Assembly (NCBI RefSeq): GCF_029853675.1
Contig: NZ_CP122539.1
Coordinates: 2,871,001-2,935,000 of the forward strand
Direction: 5' to 3'
DNA from: Tenacibaculum tangerinum
Lineage (GTDB): Bacteria; Bacteroidota; Bacteroidia; Flavobacteriales; Flavobacteriaceae
Length of the DNA stretch: 64,000 nt
This document shows positions 28,538-38,379 of this stretch, piece by piece. Under the pieces are notes generated by a model. That model was not told where the DNA came from, ran no database searches, and saw only the letters and a program-made list of their open reading frames with translations. The translations under genes and the position numbers were made by a program. Position 1 is the first letter of the stretch. Every line of letters starts with the position of its first letter.

Positions 28538-30166
28538 ATGCTGGCAAATAGTTTTATTACCAACGGCCCTGCATGGGTAAATGGCCTTTCATGGGCAGAT
28601 ATTATAATCATTATACTCTATTTTCTTTTTGTCGTGTACTTGGGTATAAAGTATAGTAAAAGTAAAGATGAGAAATCTTATTTTTTAGCAGGTCGTGGTA
28701 TGAGTTGGTCTGTTATTGGGTTTTCACTTTTTGCAGCAAGTATCTCTAGCTCTACATTAATAGGACAAGCAGGTGATGCCTACAGTACGGGTATAGCGGT
28801 GTTTAATTATAACCTGATTTCGGTGTTGGTTATGATATTTTTTGCGTGGTTTATTTTGCCCTTCTATATCAAATCAAAAATATTTACCATTCCTGAATTT
28901 CTTGAGAAACGATTTAATACAGCTTCTAGATACTATTTTTCAGCAATTACCATTATTGTGAATATTTTTTTAGATGCAGCAGGCTCTTTATATGCTGCTG
29001 CCATGGTTATGAAATTGGTATTCCCAGAAGCATCAATACTCACACTTTCAATCATATTTGCTATCGTAGTTGCGGTGTATACGATTCCAGGTGGGCTATC
29101 AGCAGCAATTAGAGTTGATTTAATGCAGGGGATTTTCTTGTTAATTGGTTCGGTTGTTTTAACGTTATATGCCACTTATAATGGAGGCGCAGAATATGTA
29201 AAAGAGCTACTTGCAGAAGGAGATATATTAATGAGTTTAGTGAGACCTAACGACGATTCTTCGGTACCTTGGTTAGGAATGATTGTGGGGATTCCCATTC
29301 TAGGGATGTTCTTTTGGGGTAATAACCAACAATTGGTACAGCGTGTGCTCACAGCTAAATCTGTTGATGAAGGGCGAAAAGGGGTATTATTAGTAGGTTT
29401 TTTAACCATGCTAACCTTGTTCTTAATCATTATTCCCGGAGTTATGGCTATCAAGCTATTTCCAGATTTACCAAAACCAGATATGGTATACCCTCATCTT
29501 ATTATGGAGCTTTTACCAAATATTCTTATAGGGTTTATGATTGCTGCGATGGTGGCTGCACTAACTTCTTCTTTAAGTGGATTGTTAAACTCAGTTGCCA
29601 CACTTTTTACAATGGATTTTTACAGTAAAATAAAACCAGAAAGTACCTCAAAACAAAAGGTAAGAGTTGGTAAAATGGCTTCTATTACAGTATTAATAAT
29701 TGCTGTAATGTGGGCACCACAGATTGGAAAACAATTTGGAACGCTCTTAAAATATTATCAAGAAATGTTGTCCATCATGGCACCTCCAATTGTAGCGGCT
29801 TTTATCTTAGGTATTTTTTGGAAAAGAACCAATGCAACAGGTGCTTTTTCTGGACTGATAGCTGGAATTTTATTAGGAATCGCTAATATTATATTTACTG
29901 TAAATAATGGGCATTCAATTTTTGGAGATATTCACTTTTTACTCACAGTACCTTATTATTTCTTTTGGAGTATGTTAGTGATGGTGGTCGTTAGTTTAAC
30001 AACTAAAAAACCACCACTTGAAAAAACAGAAAACTTAACATTTACATTAGACGAGTTTAGACGCGAAACTAGTAGTTTAAAGGAACAATCAATCTACAAA
30101 AGTTACAGGTTTTGGTCTTACATGCTCATCGCATTTTGTTTCATCATTTTAATTTTATTCTGGTAA
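28538..30166 (+). CDS. Sodium:solute symporter (SSS family)
   Basis: A 542-residue integral membrane protein with about 14 hydrophobic helices. SSS features include SYFLAGRGMSWSVIGFSLFAASISSSTLIGQAGDAY (sodium and substrate site region), IPEFLEKRFN, and GGLSAAIRVDLMQGIFLLIG. The sugar-transport branch is likely from its place between GH130 and a sulfatase. It would bring a mono- or oligosaccharide from the periplasm into the cytoplasm for GH130. Confidence 0.92.
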   Translation: MLANSFITNGPAWVNGLSWADIIIIILYFLFVVYLGIKYSKSKDEKSYFLAGRGMSWSVIGFSLFAASISSSTLIGQAGDAYSTGIAVFNYNLISVLVMIFFAWFILPFYIKSKIFTIPEFLEKRFNTASRYYFSAITIIVNIFLDAAGSLYAAAMVMKLVFPEASILTLSIIFAIVVAVYTIPGGLSAAIRVDLMQGIFLLIGSVVLTLYATYNGGAEYVKELLAEGDILMSLVRPNDDSSVPWLGMIVGIPILGMFFWGNNQQLVQRVLTAKSVDEGRKGVLLVGFLTMLTLFLIIIPGVMAIKLFPDLPKPDMVYPHLIMELLPNILIGFMIAAMVAALTSSLSGLLNSVATLFTMDFYSKIKPESTSKQKVRVGKMASITVLIIAVMWAPQIGKQFGTLLKYYQEMLSIMAPPIVAAFILGIFWKRTNATGAFSGLIAGILLGIANIIFTVNNGHSIFGDIHFLLTVPYYFFWSMLVMVVVSLTTKKPPLEKTENLTFTLDEFRRETSSLKEQSIYKSYRFWSYMLIAFCFIILILFW

Positions 30167-30183
30167 AAAACAATTAACATATT

Positions 30184-31680
30184 ATGAATTTATTTAGTAC
30201 GTATAAAACTATTTTTCTGTTGCTTGTTTCAATAATAAGTTTTTCATCATGTAAACAAAAAGAAGAACAGAAAAAACCGAATTTTTTGTTTGTTTTGGTA
30301 GATGACCAACCGTTTGATGCCTTAGAGTCTAGTGGAAGGTATCCGTTTTTAAAGACGCCAAACATGCAACGATTGCAGGATGAAGGGGCAATTTTTGAAA
30401 ATTTTTATGTTACCCAATCTATTTGTTCTCCCTCTAGAGCAAGTTTTTTAACAGGAACATATCCACACATACATGGAGTTAATCAAAATAACAAACACGT
30501 CGACCCAGACTGGGAAACCTACCAACCCTATAATGCACATCTGCAAAAGGCGGGTTATCAAACAGCTCATGTAGGTAAAATACACATGGCGCATTATAGA
30601 AATGAAAAACACATACGACCTGGTTTTGACTATTGGTATAGCTTTATTGGACAAGGTGATTATTTCGATCCGAAAGTAAATGATAATGGAAAAGAATATC
30701 AAGAAAAAGGATATATTACAGATATTTTAACCGACAAAGCTGTTAACTGGTTAAAAGAAAAAAGAGACGCGAACAAGCCTTTTAGTTTAAACCTATGGCA
30801 TAAGGCGGTGCATGAAAATCATTCTCCTGCTCCTAGGCACAACAAAATATTTAAGGAAGATAGTCTGCCAACACCTCCGTACGATACACATTTAGAAAAT
30901 TTCGCAGGAAAGCCGGAGTGGCAGCGAATTAAGGCTTGGGATTCTAAATGGAAAGAGTATGTACACTCAGATACTTTAGCGCCAAAACCTTGGCCAATTA
31001 AAGGATACAAATTTAAGAGTCTGTTAGAAACTTTGTTGGCGGTCGATGAATCTCTTGGCAAGGTACTCCAGACCCTTGAAGAAATTGGTGAATTAGAAAA
31101 TACCGTAATTATTTACAGTAGCGATAATGGCTATTTTATGGGAGAACATGGGTATTGGGATAAGAGAATTGCCTATGAAAATTCCATGAAAATCCCAATG
31201 TTAATTAGATATCCTAAAAAAATTAAATCAGGTACTGTTATTAATCAATATGCCTTGAATATCGATTTGGCACCAACTATTTTAGAGTTAGCAGGAGTAG
31301 AAAAACCAAATTATATGCAAGGTGAATCAATGGTGAATATATTAGATGAAAGTAAAGAGCATGAGGACTGGCGAAAATCATTCATGTTCGAGTATTATGT
31401 AGATGATGCGTACCCTTATGCAGGACCAAATATGTTAGCGCTTAGAGCTGGTAAGTATAAATTGGTCGATGCCTTTTTAGAAAATGATATCGATGAGCTT
31501 TATGACTTAGAAAAAGATCCAGGAGAAATGCACAATTTAATTAACGATGCAAACTACGATGTAGTAGAGAAGGAATTAAGGCAAGAATTAGAAAAATTAA
31601 AATTAAAGTATAAATATAATACTGATAGAGACTGGTGGTTGCGAAGTCAAGTACCAACAAAAAAAGATAAAGAGTCTTAA
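30184..31680 (+). CDS. Type I sulfatase lipoprotein (S1 family, Cys type)
   Basis: A 498-residue sulfatase with a lipobox (FSSC, Cys23), metal-binding VDDQ, and C81 in CSPSR (SICSPSRASFLTGTYPH). VGKIHMAH and SSDNGYFMGEHGYWDKRIAYENSMKIPMLIRYP hold the remaining metal and base residues. It is related to the 25692-27269 sulfatase but with different loops, so probably specific for another sulfate position. It is the last gene of the GH130-symporter-sulfatase operon and is followed by a terminator. Confidence 0.9.
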   Translation: MNLFSTYKTIFLLLVSIISFSSCKQKEEQKKPNFLFVLVDDQPFDALESSGRYPFLKTPNMQRLQDEGAIFENFYVTQSICSPSRASFLTGTYPHIHGVNQNNKHVDPDWETYQPYNAHLQKAGYQTAHVGKIHMAHYRNEKHIRPGFDYWYSFIGQGDYFDPKVNDNGKEYQEKGYITDILTDKAVNWLKEKRDANKPFSLNLWHKAVHENHSPAPRHNKIFKEDSLPTPPYDTHLENFAGKPEWQRIKAWDSKWKEYVHSDTLAPKPWPIKGYKFKSLLETLLAVDESLGKVLQTLEEIGELENTVIIYSSDNGYFMGEHGYWDKRIAYENSMKIPMLIRYPKKIKSGTVINQYALNIDLAPTILELAGVEKPNYMQGESMVNILDESKEHEDWRKSFMFEYYVDDAYPYAGPNMLALRAGKYKLVDAFLENDIDELYDLEKDPGEMHNLINDANYDVVEKELRQELEKLKLKYKYNTDRDWWLRSQVPTKKDKES

Positions 31681-31729
31681 AAAAAGGTATTGTTGTAATT
31701 CGTTTTTAAAGATGTACCTTACTAGTGCT

Positions 31730-31759
31730 AAAAACTCAATGATTAGTCATTGAGTTTTT
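31730..31759 (+). terminator. Rho-independent terminator ending the GH130 operon
   Basis: AAAAACTCAATGA and TCATTGAGTTTTT form a perfect 13-bp stem with a 4-base loop. It separates the operon from the hybrid regulator gene and shows that a longer TTG-initiated form of that gene, starting inside the stem at 31750, is unlikely. Confidence 0.88.
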
Positions 31760-31803
31760 ATGTGTTTAAATTAATTTTTATTTTTATCACAATAAGTTTT
31801 ACA

Positions 31804-34800
31804 ATGAGAATATATATCCTAGTATTTGGTTTCTTTTTTTGCTGTTTTCAAAATTTTTTTGGGCAGCAAATTATTCGTTTAGATAGTAAAGATGGTCTAA
31901 TTAACGGAACCATAAATGCCTTTGAACGCGATAGTTTAGGTTATATGTGGATTGGTACAGATCAAGGTATAAACAGATATTCTGGGGTAGAGATTAAAAA
32001 TTACAACCTTAACGATAGTAAAAAACTTAAAGGGATAGAAATTGCAGACATTCTTAACGTTCAAGGAAAACTGTATGCAATAAGTACCAATGGTATTTTA
32101 ATCAAATACCATTATGATTACGACAGTTTTGAAGAATTATATAGTGAAAAAAGAAATCAATTTTTATCAATAACAAGTCTAAACAATTCTCAAATACTCA
32201 TCGGACTCACAGAGGGCTTTATAATTTATGATCTAGAAACACATGAGGCAACAGATGTTCAGCTCAAAAACTTTATTAATAACAGAAAAGTAACATTCTA
32301 TAATAATAAAGTTTACTCAGCTACATCAAAAGGCCTTTCTGTATTTAAGTACCAACAAAACACTAAAACACTAACCTTAGAACAACGATACTTATCAAAT
32401 CAAGATATTATTGATTTTGCTTTTGACGCCGAAGAACGGATTTGGGTTGGTACAGAAATAGGCGGGCTGTATATTATCAATAAACAGGAGATTAAAAATA
32501 TACCCGTTAGTCAAATTTCTAATAAAACATACGCTATTCGTCAAATAGATTTTGATAAGAATAACAATGCTTTAATAGCCATAGATAGATTGGGCTTATT
32601 TATCTTGAATGACAAATTTGAAACTGTCAAATCCTTCAATCACGATACCGACGATAACAACTCTATAAATCAGAATAGTATTTATGAAATCTTTGTAGAT
32701 GATTCGAATGCGTATTGGCTCGGGTTTCGAGAAGATGGAATAAACATTATTTACGATAAAGAGAATGTGTTTACCAATATTAGGCACATACAGAACGATG
32801 AAAACAGCATTCAAAATAACAATATTAGGTCTATTTACGAATCTGCTTCTGGAGCTCTTTGGTTTGGTACCGAAAACGGCATTAGCAAATACGAAAATAA
32901 GAGATGGACGAACTACAATAAAGACCCAAAATTATTTAACACCGCCGTTTTGGCCATTAATGAATATCAAAAAAAATTAATCTTTGGTACGTATGGAGAA
33001 GGGATATTGACCTTAAATCAAAGCAGCGGTAAAGTTTCTAATTTTACGTTAGAATCTAAAAAATCTCCGAATTTTATTTTTAAAATCAAAACCTATAATG
33101 ATAATTTATGGATTGGAGCGAGTGATGCTCCTCTAACACATTTTAGAAATAACAAATTTATCAACACCTATTCTGTAGGGTTGGTCAGATCGTTAATTCA
33201 AGGGTATGATAATATCAATTACGTGGGGACTAACTCTGGTTTTTTTGAACTCAATAAGCGCAATGCAAGTGTTCGAAAAATTGAAGAAGATGTTTTCAAT
33301 TCCTCCAACCAAATTTACGATTTAAATTTAGACTATGTAAACAACTGCATTTGGATAGGAAGTAAAAATGGATTGCATAAGTACAATCTTAGTACAGAGG
33401 AACTAGAAAATATAGGTAATAACTCTAAAAAAACGATAGGAACGGTTTTTTCGATTAAAAAAGACAACCGACAAAACCTGTATTTTGCCTCCATCTCAGG
33501 TTTATGGAAGTATAATATTAAACAAGGTTTTTTTAGAAAGTATGGTGTGCAGGATGGAATGTTCATAGAAAAATTTGGAATAGGACCTTCTGCCAAGTTT
33601 AAAGATGGAAGATTGGCATTTGGTGGGGCAAAAGGCGCTGTTATTTTTAACCCAATAGACTTAGTAGAAGATAAGCCAATCTCAGAGATTTACATCTCCA
33701 ATTTTCAAATAAACGGAAAAGAACCAGATAGTTTAACGCTTTCTAAAAACATTAATTATACCAAGAAATTAGTGTTAGATTACGATCAAAACACCCTCTC
33801 TTTTAATTTAGGAACTATTAAGTTCCACGGCTCTAAAAGAAATGAATTTAAAGTGAAGCTCTCTGGTTATGAAAAAGACTATCAAATAAACTATGGCGAT
33901 GAGAAAATTAATTATTCAAATCTTACCCCAGGAACCTATAAGCTGAACGTAAAAGGCTATAATGCAGACGGTGTAAAAGGTAAAAATGATTATACTTTAG
34001 AAATCGTAGTAAAAAAACCATTTTGGAAAACCATCTGGGCATTCGCTCTTTACATACTACTGTTTCTTCTTTTTGGATATTTAGTTTTTAGAATTTTTAG
34101 AGCCAATGTTCGCAATAGATTTGATGAAAATAGAATCAAGTTTTTTGTTGAAGTGGCCCATGATATTAGAACCCCAGTATCATTAATACAATTGCTGGTA
34201 AAGCAACTTGCCAATCAAGAAAATACAGAAAAATCAATTGAGCTTATTCAAAGAAATACACAAAACCTAAATGAGTATGTTACTCAATTGTTAGATTTTC
34301 AAAAAATTGACCAAAACCAGTTAGAACTATTTATCAGCAAAGTAGATTTAAAAGATTGTTTGGCAAAAATTATTGAAGATTTTACACCTATTATGCAAGA
34401 AAAATCATTAGATGTATCGCTAAAAGTTAAACACATACCAGTATGGTTTGATAAGGCGAAGATGAATAGAATTTTTTATAATTTGATATCTAATGCGATA
34501 AAGTACAGTAATGAAGGAGGTACCATAACCATAGAAGCTCATTTGGATGATAAAAATCTAAAAATAAAATTCATAGATAACGGTGTTGGTATACCAGAAA
34601 AACAACAAGAACTAATATTTAAACGCTTCACTAGAGGTACAAATGTATCGAATAAAGGAATTCCAGGTACGGGTATAGGCTTGTTACTATCTAAAAAAAT
34701 AGTTGAATTACATGGAGGTGAAATTCTCTTAGAAAGTAAAGAGAATATCGGTTCTAAATTTACCATTATTTTACCGAGTGGCACAGAACATTATGGTCAG

Positions 34801-35607
34801 AAGCATGTTATAGACGAAAATGATCAAGAAGAATCGAACGCTAATATTTATGACTTTATTACTAAAAATAAACTCATACTACTGGTAGAAGATAATGAAG
34901 ACCTGCGAGCAGCGGTCAAAAACGAACTGGTAAAAAACTATACTGTAATTGAAGCTTCAAACGGTAAAGAAGGTTTGTTGTTGGCCCTTTCAAAAAATCC
35001 TGATCTTATTATTACCGATATTATGATGCCAAAAATGGATGGCAAAGAGCTTTGTAAGTTGCTAAAAACTAATTTTAAAACAAGCCATATACCCATAATA
35101 ATGCTTACTGCATTGGCTGATGTTGACGATAAAATACAAGGATTAGAAACTGGTGCCGATGCTTATGTAGAAAAACCATTTAACGTATCTATTCTTAAAG
35201 CCACTATTAATAATTTACTAAAATCTAGAGAAAATGTAAATCGTTTGCTAGATGACAAAAAAGTAAAAAAGCAACTAACTCCAGATGAAAGTTTTTTATC
35301 TAATGTCATCACTATTATTAAGGAGAATTTAACAGAAAAAGATTTTTCAATAGATGTTTTATGTGAAAAAATGGGACTCAGTAGATCCAATCTGTTTAGA
35401 AAATTGAAAGGTCTAATTCAAATGTCTCCTTCAGATTTAATTATAAAAATTAAATTAGGACACGCAGAGGAGTTGATGAAAAAGAAAGTGCACAGTAGAA
35501 TTTCAGACATTGCTTATGAGTCTGGATTTCACGATCCAAAGTACTTTAGCACGCTCTTCAAAAAGCATTATGGAAAAACGCCAAAAGAGTTTATAGAAGA
35601 CCAATAG
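31804..35607 (+). CDS. Hybrid two-component system regulator (HTCS)
   Basis: A 1267-residue one-protein sensor and regulator of polysaccharide use. After the signal peptide comes a double propeller of regulator-propeller repeats (for example LGYMWIGTDQGINRYSG, GALWFGTENGISKYEN), a Y_Y_Y domain (about 650-735) and a transmembrane helix (about 742-765). HisKA has H786 (EVAHDIRTPVSLI), followed by an ATPase (FIDNGVGIPEKQQELIFKRF, GTGIGLLLSKKI). The receiver has D1072 (ITDIMMPKMDG), and an AraC-type DNA-binding domain closes the protein (ISDIAYESGFHDPKYFSTLFKKHYGKTPKEF). The start is ATG 31804, with a good signal peptide. It is placed between the two arms of the PUL and is the obvious regulator of it. 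Confidence 0.94.
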   Translation: MRIYILVFGFFFCCFQNFFGQQIIRLDSKDGLINGTINAFERDSLGYMWIGTDQGINRYSGVEIKNYNLNDSKKLKGIEIADILNVQGKLYAISTNGILIKYHYDYDSFEELYSEKRNQFLSITSLNNSQILIGLTEGFIIYDLETHEATDVQLKNFINNRKVTFYNNKVYSATSKGLSVFKYQQNTKTLTLEQRYLSNQDIIDFAFDAEERIWVGTEIGGLYIINKQEIKNIPVSQISNKTYAIRQIDFDKNNNALIAIDRLGLFILNDKFETVKSFNHDTDDNNSINQNSIYEIFVDDSNAYWLGFREDGINIIYDKENVFTNIRHIQNDENSIQNNNIRSIYESASGALWFGTENGISKYENKRWTNYNKDPKLFNTAVLAINEYQKKLIFGTYGEGILTLNQSSGKVSNFTLESKKSPNFIFKIKTYNDNLWIGASDAPLTHFRNNKFINTYSVGLVRSLIQGYDNINYVGTNSGFFELNKRNASVRKIEEDVFNSSNQIYDLNLDYVNNCIWIGSKNGLHKYNLSTEELENIGNNSKKTIGTVFSIKKDNRQNLYFASISGLWKYNIKQGFFRKYGVQDGMFIEKFGIGPSAKFKDGRLAFGGAKGAVIFNPIDLVEDKPISEIYISNFQINGKEPDSLTLSKNINYTKKLVLDYDQNTLSFNLGTIKFHGSKRNEFKVKLSGYEKDYQINYGDEKINYSNLTPGTYKLNVKGYNADGVKGKNDYTLEIVVKKPFWKTIWAFALYILLFLLFGYLVFRIFRANVRNRFDENRIKFFVEVAHDIRTPVSLIQLLVKQLANQENTEKSIELIQRNTQNLNEYVTQLLDFQKIDQNQLELFISKVDLKDCLAKIIEDFTPIMQEKSLDVSLKVKHIPVWFDKAKMNRIFYNLISNAIKYSNEGGTITIEAHLDDKNLKIKFIDNGVGIPEKQQELIFKRFTRGTNVSNKGIPGTGIGLLLSKKIVELHGGEILLESKENIGSKFTIILPSGTEHYGQKHVIDENDQEESNANIYDFITKNKLILLVEDNEDLRAAVKNELVKNYTVIEASNGKEGLLLALSKNPDLIITDIMMPKMDGKELCKLLKTNFKTSHIPIIMLTALADVDDKIQGLETGADAYVEKPFNVSILKATINNLLKSRENVNRLLDDKKVKKQLTPDESFLSNVITIIKENLTEKDFSIDVLCEKMGLSRSNLFRKLKGLIQMSPSDLIIKIKLGHAEELMKKKVHSRISDIAYESGFHDPKYFSTLFKKHYGKTPKEFIEDQ

Positions 35608-35764
35608 CGTTCCCTTTTTTAGAGCTAATTCTATCATACTATTTAGTACATTGATAAGGCTTTTAACCATATACAGACTTTAGGTTGTTCTAATTTTAAT
35701 TTTTAATGCGATGTGCAGCTTTATAGGAATCATTAGTGTTTAAAAAGAATGTCAATTTGAATTT

Positions 35765-35792
35765 TGACTACTATTTAAACCTAGTTGAATTG
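35765..35792 (+). promoter_or_regulatory. PUL regulatory motif, copy A
   Basis: A 28-bp element beginning TGAC, core TATTTAAACCTA, ending TGAATTG, 65 bp before the first GH-A-like gene. Copy B at 47882-47909 matches at 24 of 28 positions at nearly the same distance from its gene. It is a candidate binding site for the hybrid regulator's AraC domain. The remainder of 35608-35856 shows no gene. Confidence 0.6.
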
Positions 35793-35856
35793 CTTTTCTA
35801 CTTGTTTTCGTTCCTTTTTTTAGAATTTGCAGTATTAAAATTTATCAAAAAGAAGG

Positions 35857-37149
35857 ATGAAAACATCAAAAGCATTTTATGTTCCAGTTCTGGTTGTAGC
35901 AATAGGTTTAGTTTACCTGTCAATAAATGCATTTAATAAAAGCAAAACCAATCAAAATAGCGATATAGAAAAAAATATTTTGTCTTATAATTTTGCCCTA
36001 GGTACTCAAACGGTAGGTTCAAAATATCAGTTTACAGAGGAAACCATGTTGGTAGAAACAGCGAAAGAGATTAAGAACATGGGTTCGAACCTTTTAAAAT
36101 TTTCTATGCATCCCAGATATTGTACAGAAAATTATGGCTTACCCAAGAACGATAAAATTACCTCCTTAACAAAATTGGCTACCCTTGAACCTTCTGTAAA
36201 AGAGGTATTGGACATGGACTTTAAGTATTATCATATTTGGATTTATGGTTTTTCTCAATACACACCAGAGCCAATGGGTAAAAAAGATGATACCACCCAA
36301 ATAAAATTCATCAACGGATATCCTGAACAATACAAAGAGGCTTTGTATAAAGAAGTATACAATTTCACAAAGCATTTGTTAAAGACCTACGAAGGAACAG
36401 GAAAGATTTTCTATTTAGGAAACTGGGAAGGCGATTGGCATTTAAGATCTGATTACGATAGAACAAAACCCGTTAATGTAAAAACGCTTGAAGGAATGAC
36501 GCAGTGGGCGCACACAAGACAAAAAGCGATTGATGATGCGAAAAGAGATATGGAGTACGATAATGTAGAAGTGTATCATTATATAGAAGTAAATTTGGTA
36601 GCCAAAGCGTTAAACGAACCGGACTCAAAAGTAGTAGCGAACAGTATTGTTACGAAAGTAAACCCCGATTATGTGTCGTATTCTTCTTACGATGCTACCA
36701 ACCCTTATAAAGAAGAAGCATCTTTAAATAAAAACCTTAAAATAGCACTCGATTATTTAGAGTCACAATTATCTCCTAAACAAGGATTGCCCGTAGGAAA
36801 ACGAGTATGGATTGGAGAATATGGGAGCCCAAGTATACATTATGATGATGACATGCAAAACTTAAGGTCTATCTGGACCATTAAAACGGCTTTAGAATGG
36901 GGTACACCATTTATCTTGTATTGGGAGATGTACAACAATGAAATTAAAAAAGAAACTGGAGAACAAGTAGGGTATTGGCTGATTGACGATAAAGGAACGA
37001 AACAACCTATTTGGCACACACATCATAATTTTTATAAAGAAGCTAAACAGTTTTTAAAAGAGTATTCCGTAACAAATAAGGAGTTGCCTTCTTTTGATAC
37101 GTTTAGAAAAAAAGCATTAGATTTTAAAAGTTTAAACCCCACATACTAA
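35857..37149 (+). CDS. Putative clan GH-A-type glycoside hydrolase, unnamed family (paralogue 1)
   Basis: A 430-residue protein with an N-terminal membrane or signal segment (residues 8-23). I do not recognise a named CAZy family. The order of conserved blocks fits a (beta/alpha)8 barrel: GNWEGDW (E191, strand 4), YHYIEVNLV (E244, strand 5), DYVSYSSYD (strand 6), WIGEYG (E321, strand 7) and YWEMYNNE (strand 8). In clan GH-A the acid/base lies after strand 4 and the nucleophile after strand 7, so E191 and E321 are the predicted pair. The stop is one base before the next paralogue's ATG. Function is inference from motifs and PUL context. Confidence 0.6.
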   Translation: MKTSKAFYVPVLVVAIGLVYLSINAFNKSKTNQNSDIEKNILSYNFALGTQTVGSKYQFTEETMLVETAKEIKNMGSNLLKFSMHPRYCTENYGLPKNDKITSLTKLATLEPSVKEVLDMDFKYYHIWIYGFSQYTPEPMGKKDDTTQIKFINGYPEQYKEALYKEVYNFTKHLLKTYEGTGKIFYLGNWEGDWHLRSDYDRTKPVNVKTLEGMTQWAHTRQKAIDDAKRDMEYDNVEVYHYIEVNLVAKALNEPDSKVVANSIVTKVNPDYVSYSSYDATNPYKEEASLNKNLKIALDYLESQLSPKQGLPVGKRVWIGEYGSPSIHYDDDMQNLRSIWTIKTALEWGTPFILYWEMYNNEIKKETGEQVGYWLIDDKGTKQPIWHTHHNFYKEAKQFLKEYSVTNKELPSFDTFRKKALDFKSLNPTY

Positions 37150-37150
37150 G

Positions 37151-38347
37151 ATGAGAAAGTATTGTTTCATAGTGTTTTTGTTTGCTGTAAACTCGGTTTT
37201 TAGCCAACAAGTTGAATACGACAGCATAGTTCCGTTAGAGCCTTATAATTTTGTCTTAGGAACCAATGGTATAGCGGGAAAATATCAATTCACGAATGAA
37301 TCTAAATTGATCGAAATTGCCAAGCATATTCGAGGAATGGGATCGAACATCTTAAAGATATCCTTAGGTAAAAAGTCTCCAAAATCCTACAGATTGTCGG
37401 TAAATCACGTTGAAACTACGTTAGAACTATTTCAAGCCGTTCCAGATTACAAAGAAGTTTTCGATATGGATTTCAAATACATCTTTGCATGGGTACACAC
37501 CCTAACAGATGTAAAATGGAAACAACGAATTAACAAGCATGAAGAGAAACAACTGTACAACGAAATGTTTGAGTTTGCGACCTACCTTTTGAAAGAATAC
37601 AACAATTCTGGTAAAACTTTCATGATCGGAAACTGGGAGGGAGATTGGTTGTTACACAAGGGTTTTAACAGAAATATGACACCTTCAAAAGATCATATTA
37701 ATAACATGTTAAAATGGTTTCAAATAAGACAAAAAGCTATCGATGATGCTAAAAGAAAAACGAAGCATACCAACGTTTGTTTGTATCATTACATCGAAGT
37801 GAATTTAGTCAAAAAAGGGATGCTAGGAAAAGCTTGTATTACGAAAGATATTTTACCAAAAGTCGACGTAGACTTTGTTTCATATTCAAGTTATGAATTG
37901 ATTAAGAATAAAACCTATGAAGAGAAAAAAATAGCGTTAGAACAAGCCTTTAATTTTATAGAAAAACAATTAAAGCCTAAAAAGAATTTACCCTTTAGCC
38001 GTAGAGTGTATTTGGGAGAGTACGGATACCATGCAAACATTCGAAAACCACAATCTTTTCAAAAACAATTTGATGAAACAAAAGAAATCATGAAGATTTC
38101 TTTAGAATTAAATATTCCGTTTGCACTTCATTGGCAGATGTACAATAATGAGTATCAAAAAAATGGTATTTCTAAAGAAATGTCTTTGATTGATGAGCAA
38201 GGTAAGAAAAGACCGCTGTATTACTTACACCAAAATTTTTATAAGAAAATGAATTCCTACCTAAAGAGCTTTAAAAAAGAAAATAACGTATATCCATCGT
38301 CAGAAGAATTTAGAAAAAAGGCGCTGGAAGTTTTAGAAGTACTGTAA
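37151..38347 (+). CDS. Putative clan GH-A-type glycoside hydrolase, unnamed family (paralogue 2)
   Basis: A 398-residue protein with a clear signal peptide (MRKYCFIVFLFAVNSVFS, cleavage before QQ). It is closely related to the preceding protein throughout: NFVLGTNGIAGKYQFT, RGMGSNILKISLG, GNWEGDW (E163), YHYIEVNLV (E216), DFVSYSSYE, YLGEYG (E290) and HWQMYNNE. It has no sorting domain, so it is probably periplasmic. It may share the fold and mechanism of paralogue 1 but differs in the loops after strands 3 and 7, which suggests a different product or position specificity. Confidence 0.6.
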   Translation: MRKYCFIVFLFAVNSVFSQQVEYDSIVPLEPYNFVLGTNGIAGKYQFTNESKLIEIAKHIRGMGSNILKISLGKKSPKSYRLSVNHVETTLELFQAVPDYKEVFDMDFKYIFAWVHTLTDVKWKQRINKHEEKQLYNEMFEFATYLLKEYNNSGKTFMIGNWEGDWLLHKGFNRNMTPSKDHINNMLKWFQIRQKAIDDAKRKTKHTNVCLYHYIEVNLVKKGMLGKACITKDILPKVDVDFVSYSSYELIKNKTYEEKKIALEQAFNFIEKQLKPKKNLPFSRRVYLGEYGYHANIRKPQSFQKQFDETKEIMKISLELNIPFALHWQMYNNEYQKNGISKEMSLIDEQGKKRPLYYLHQNFYKKMNSYLKSFKKENNVYPSSEEFRKKALEVLEVL

Positions 38348-38379
38348 TGTAATCAAAACTTAAATTAAAAAGTAGAACC

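Noticed and set aside
31750..31803. TTG-initiated longer N-terminus for the hybrid regulator
   Set aside because: That start lies inside the preceding terminator stem and adds residues before a complete signal peptide that begins at ATG 31804.
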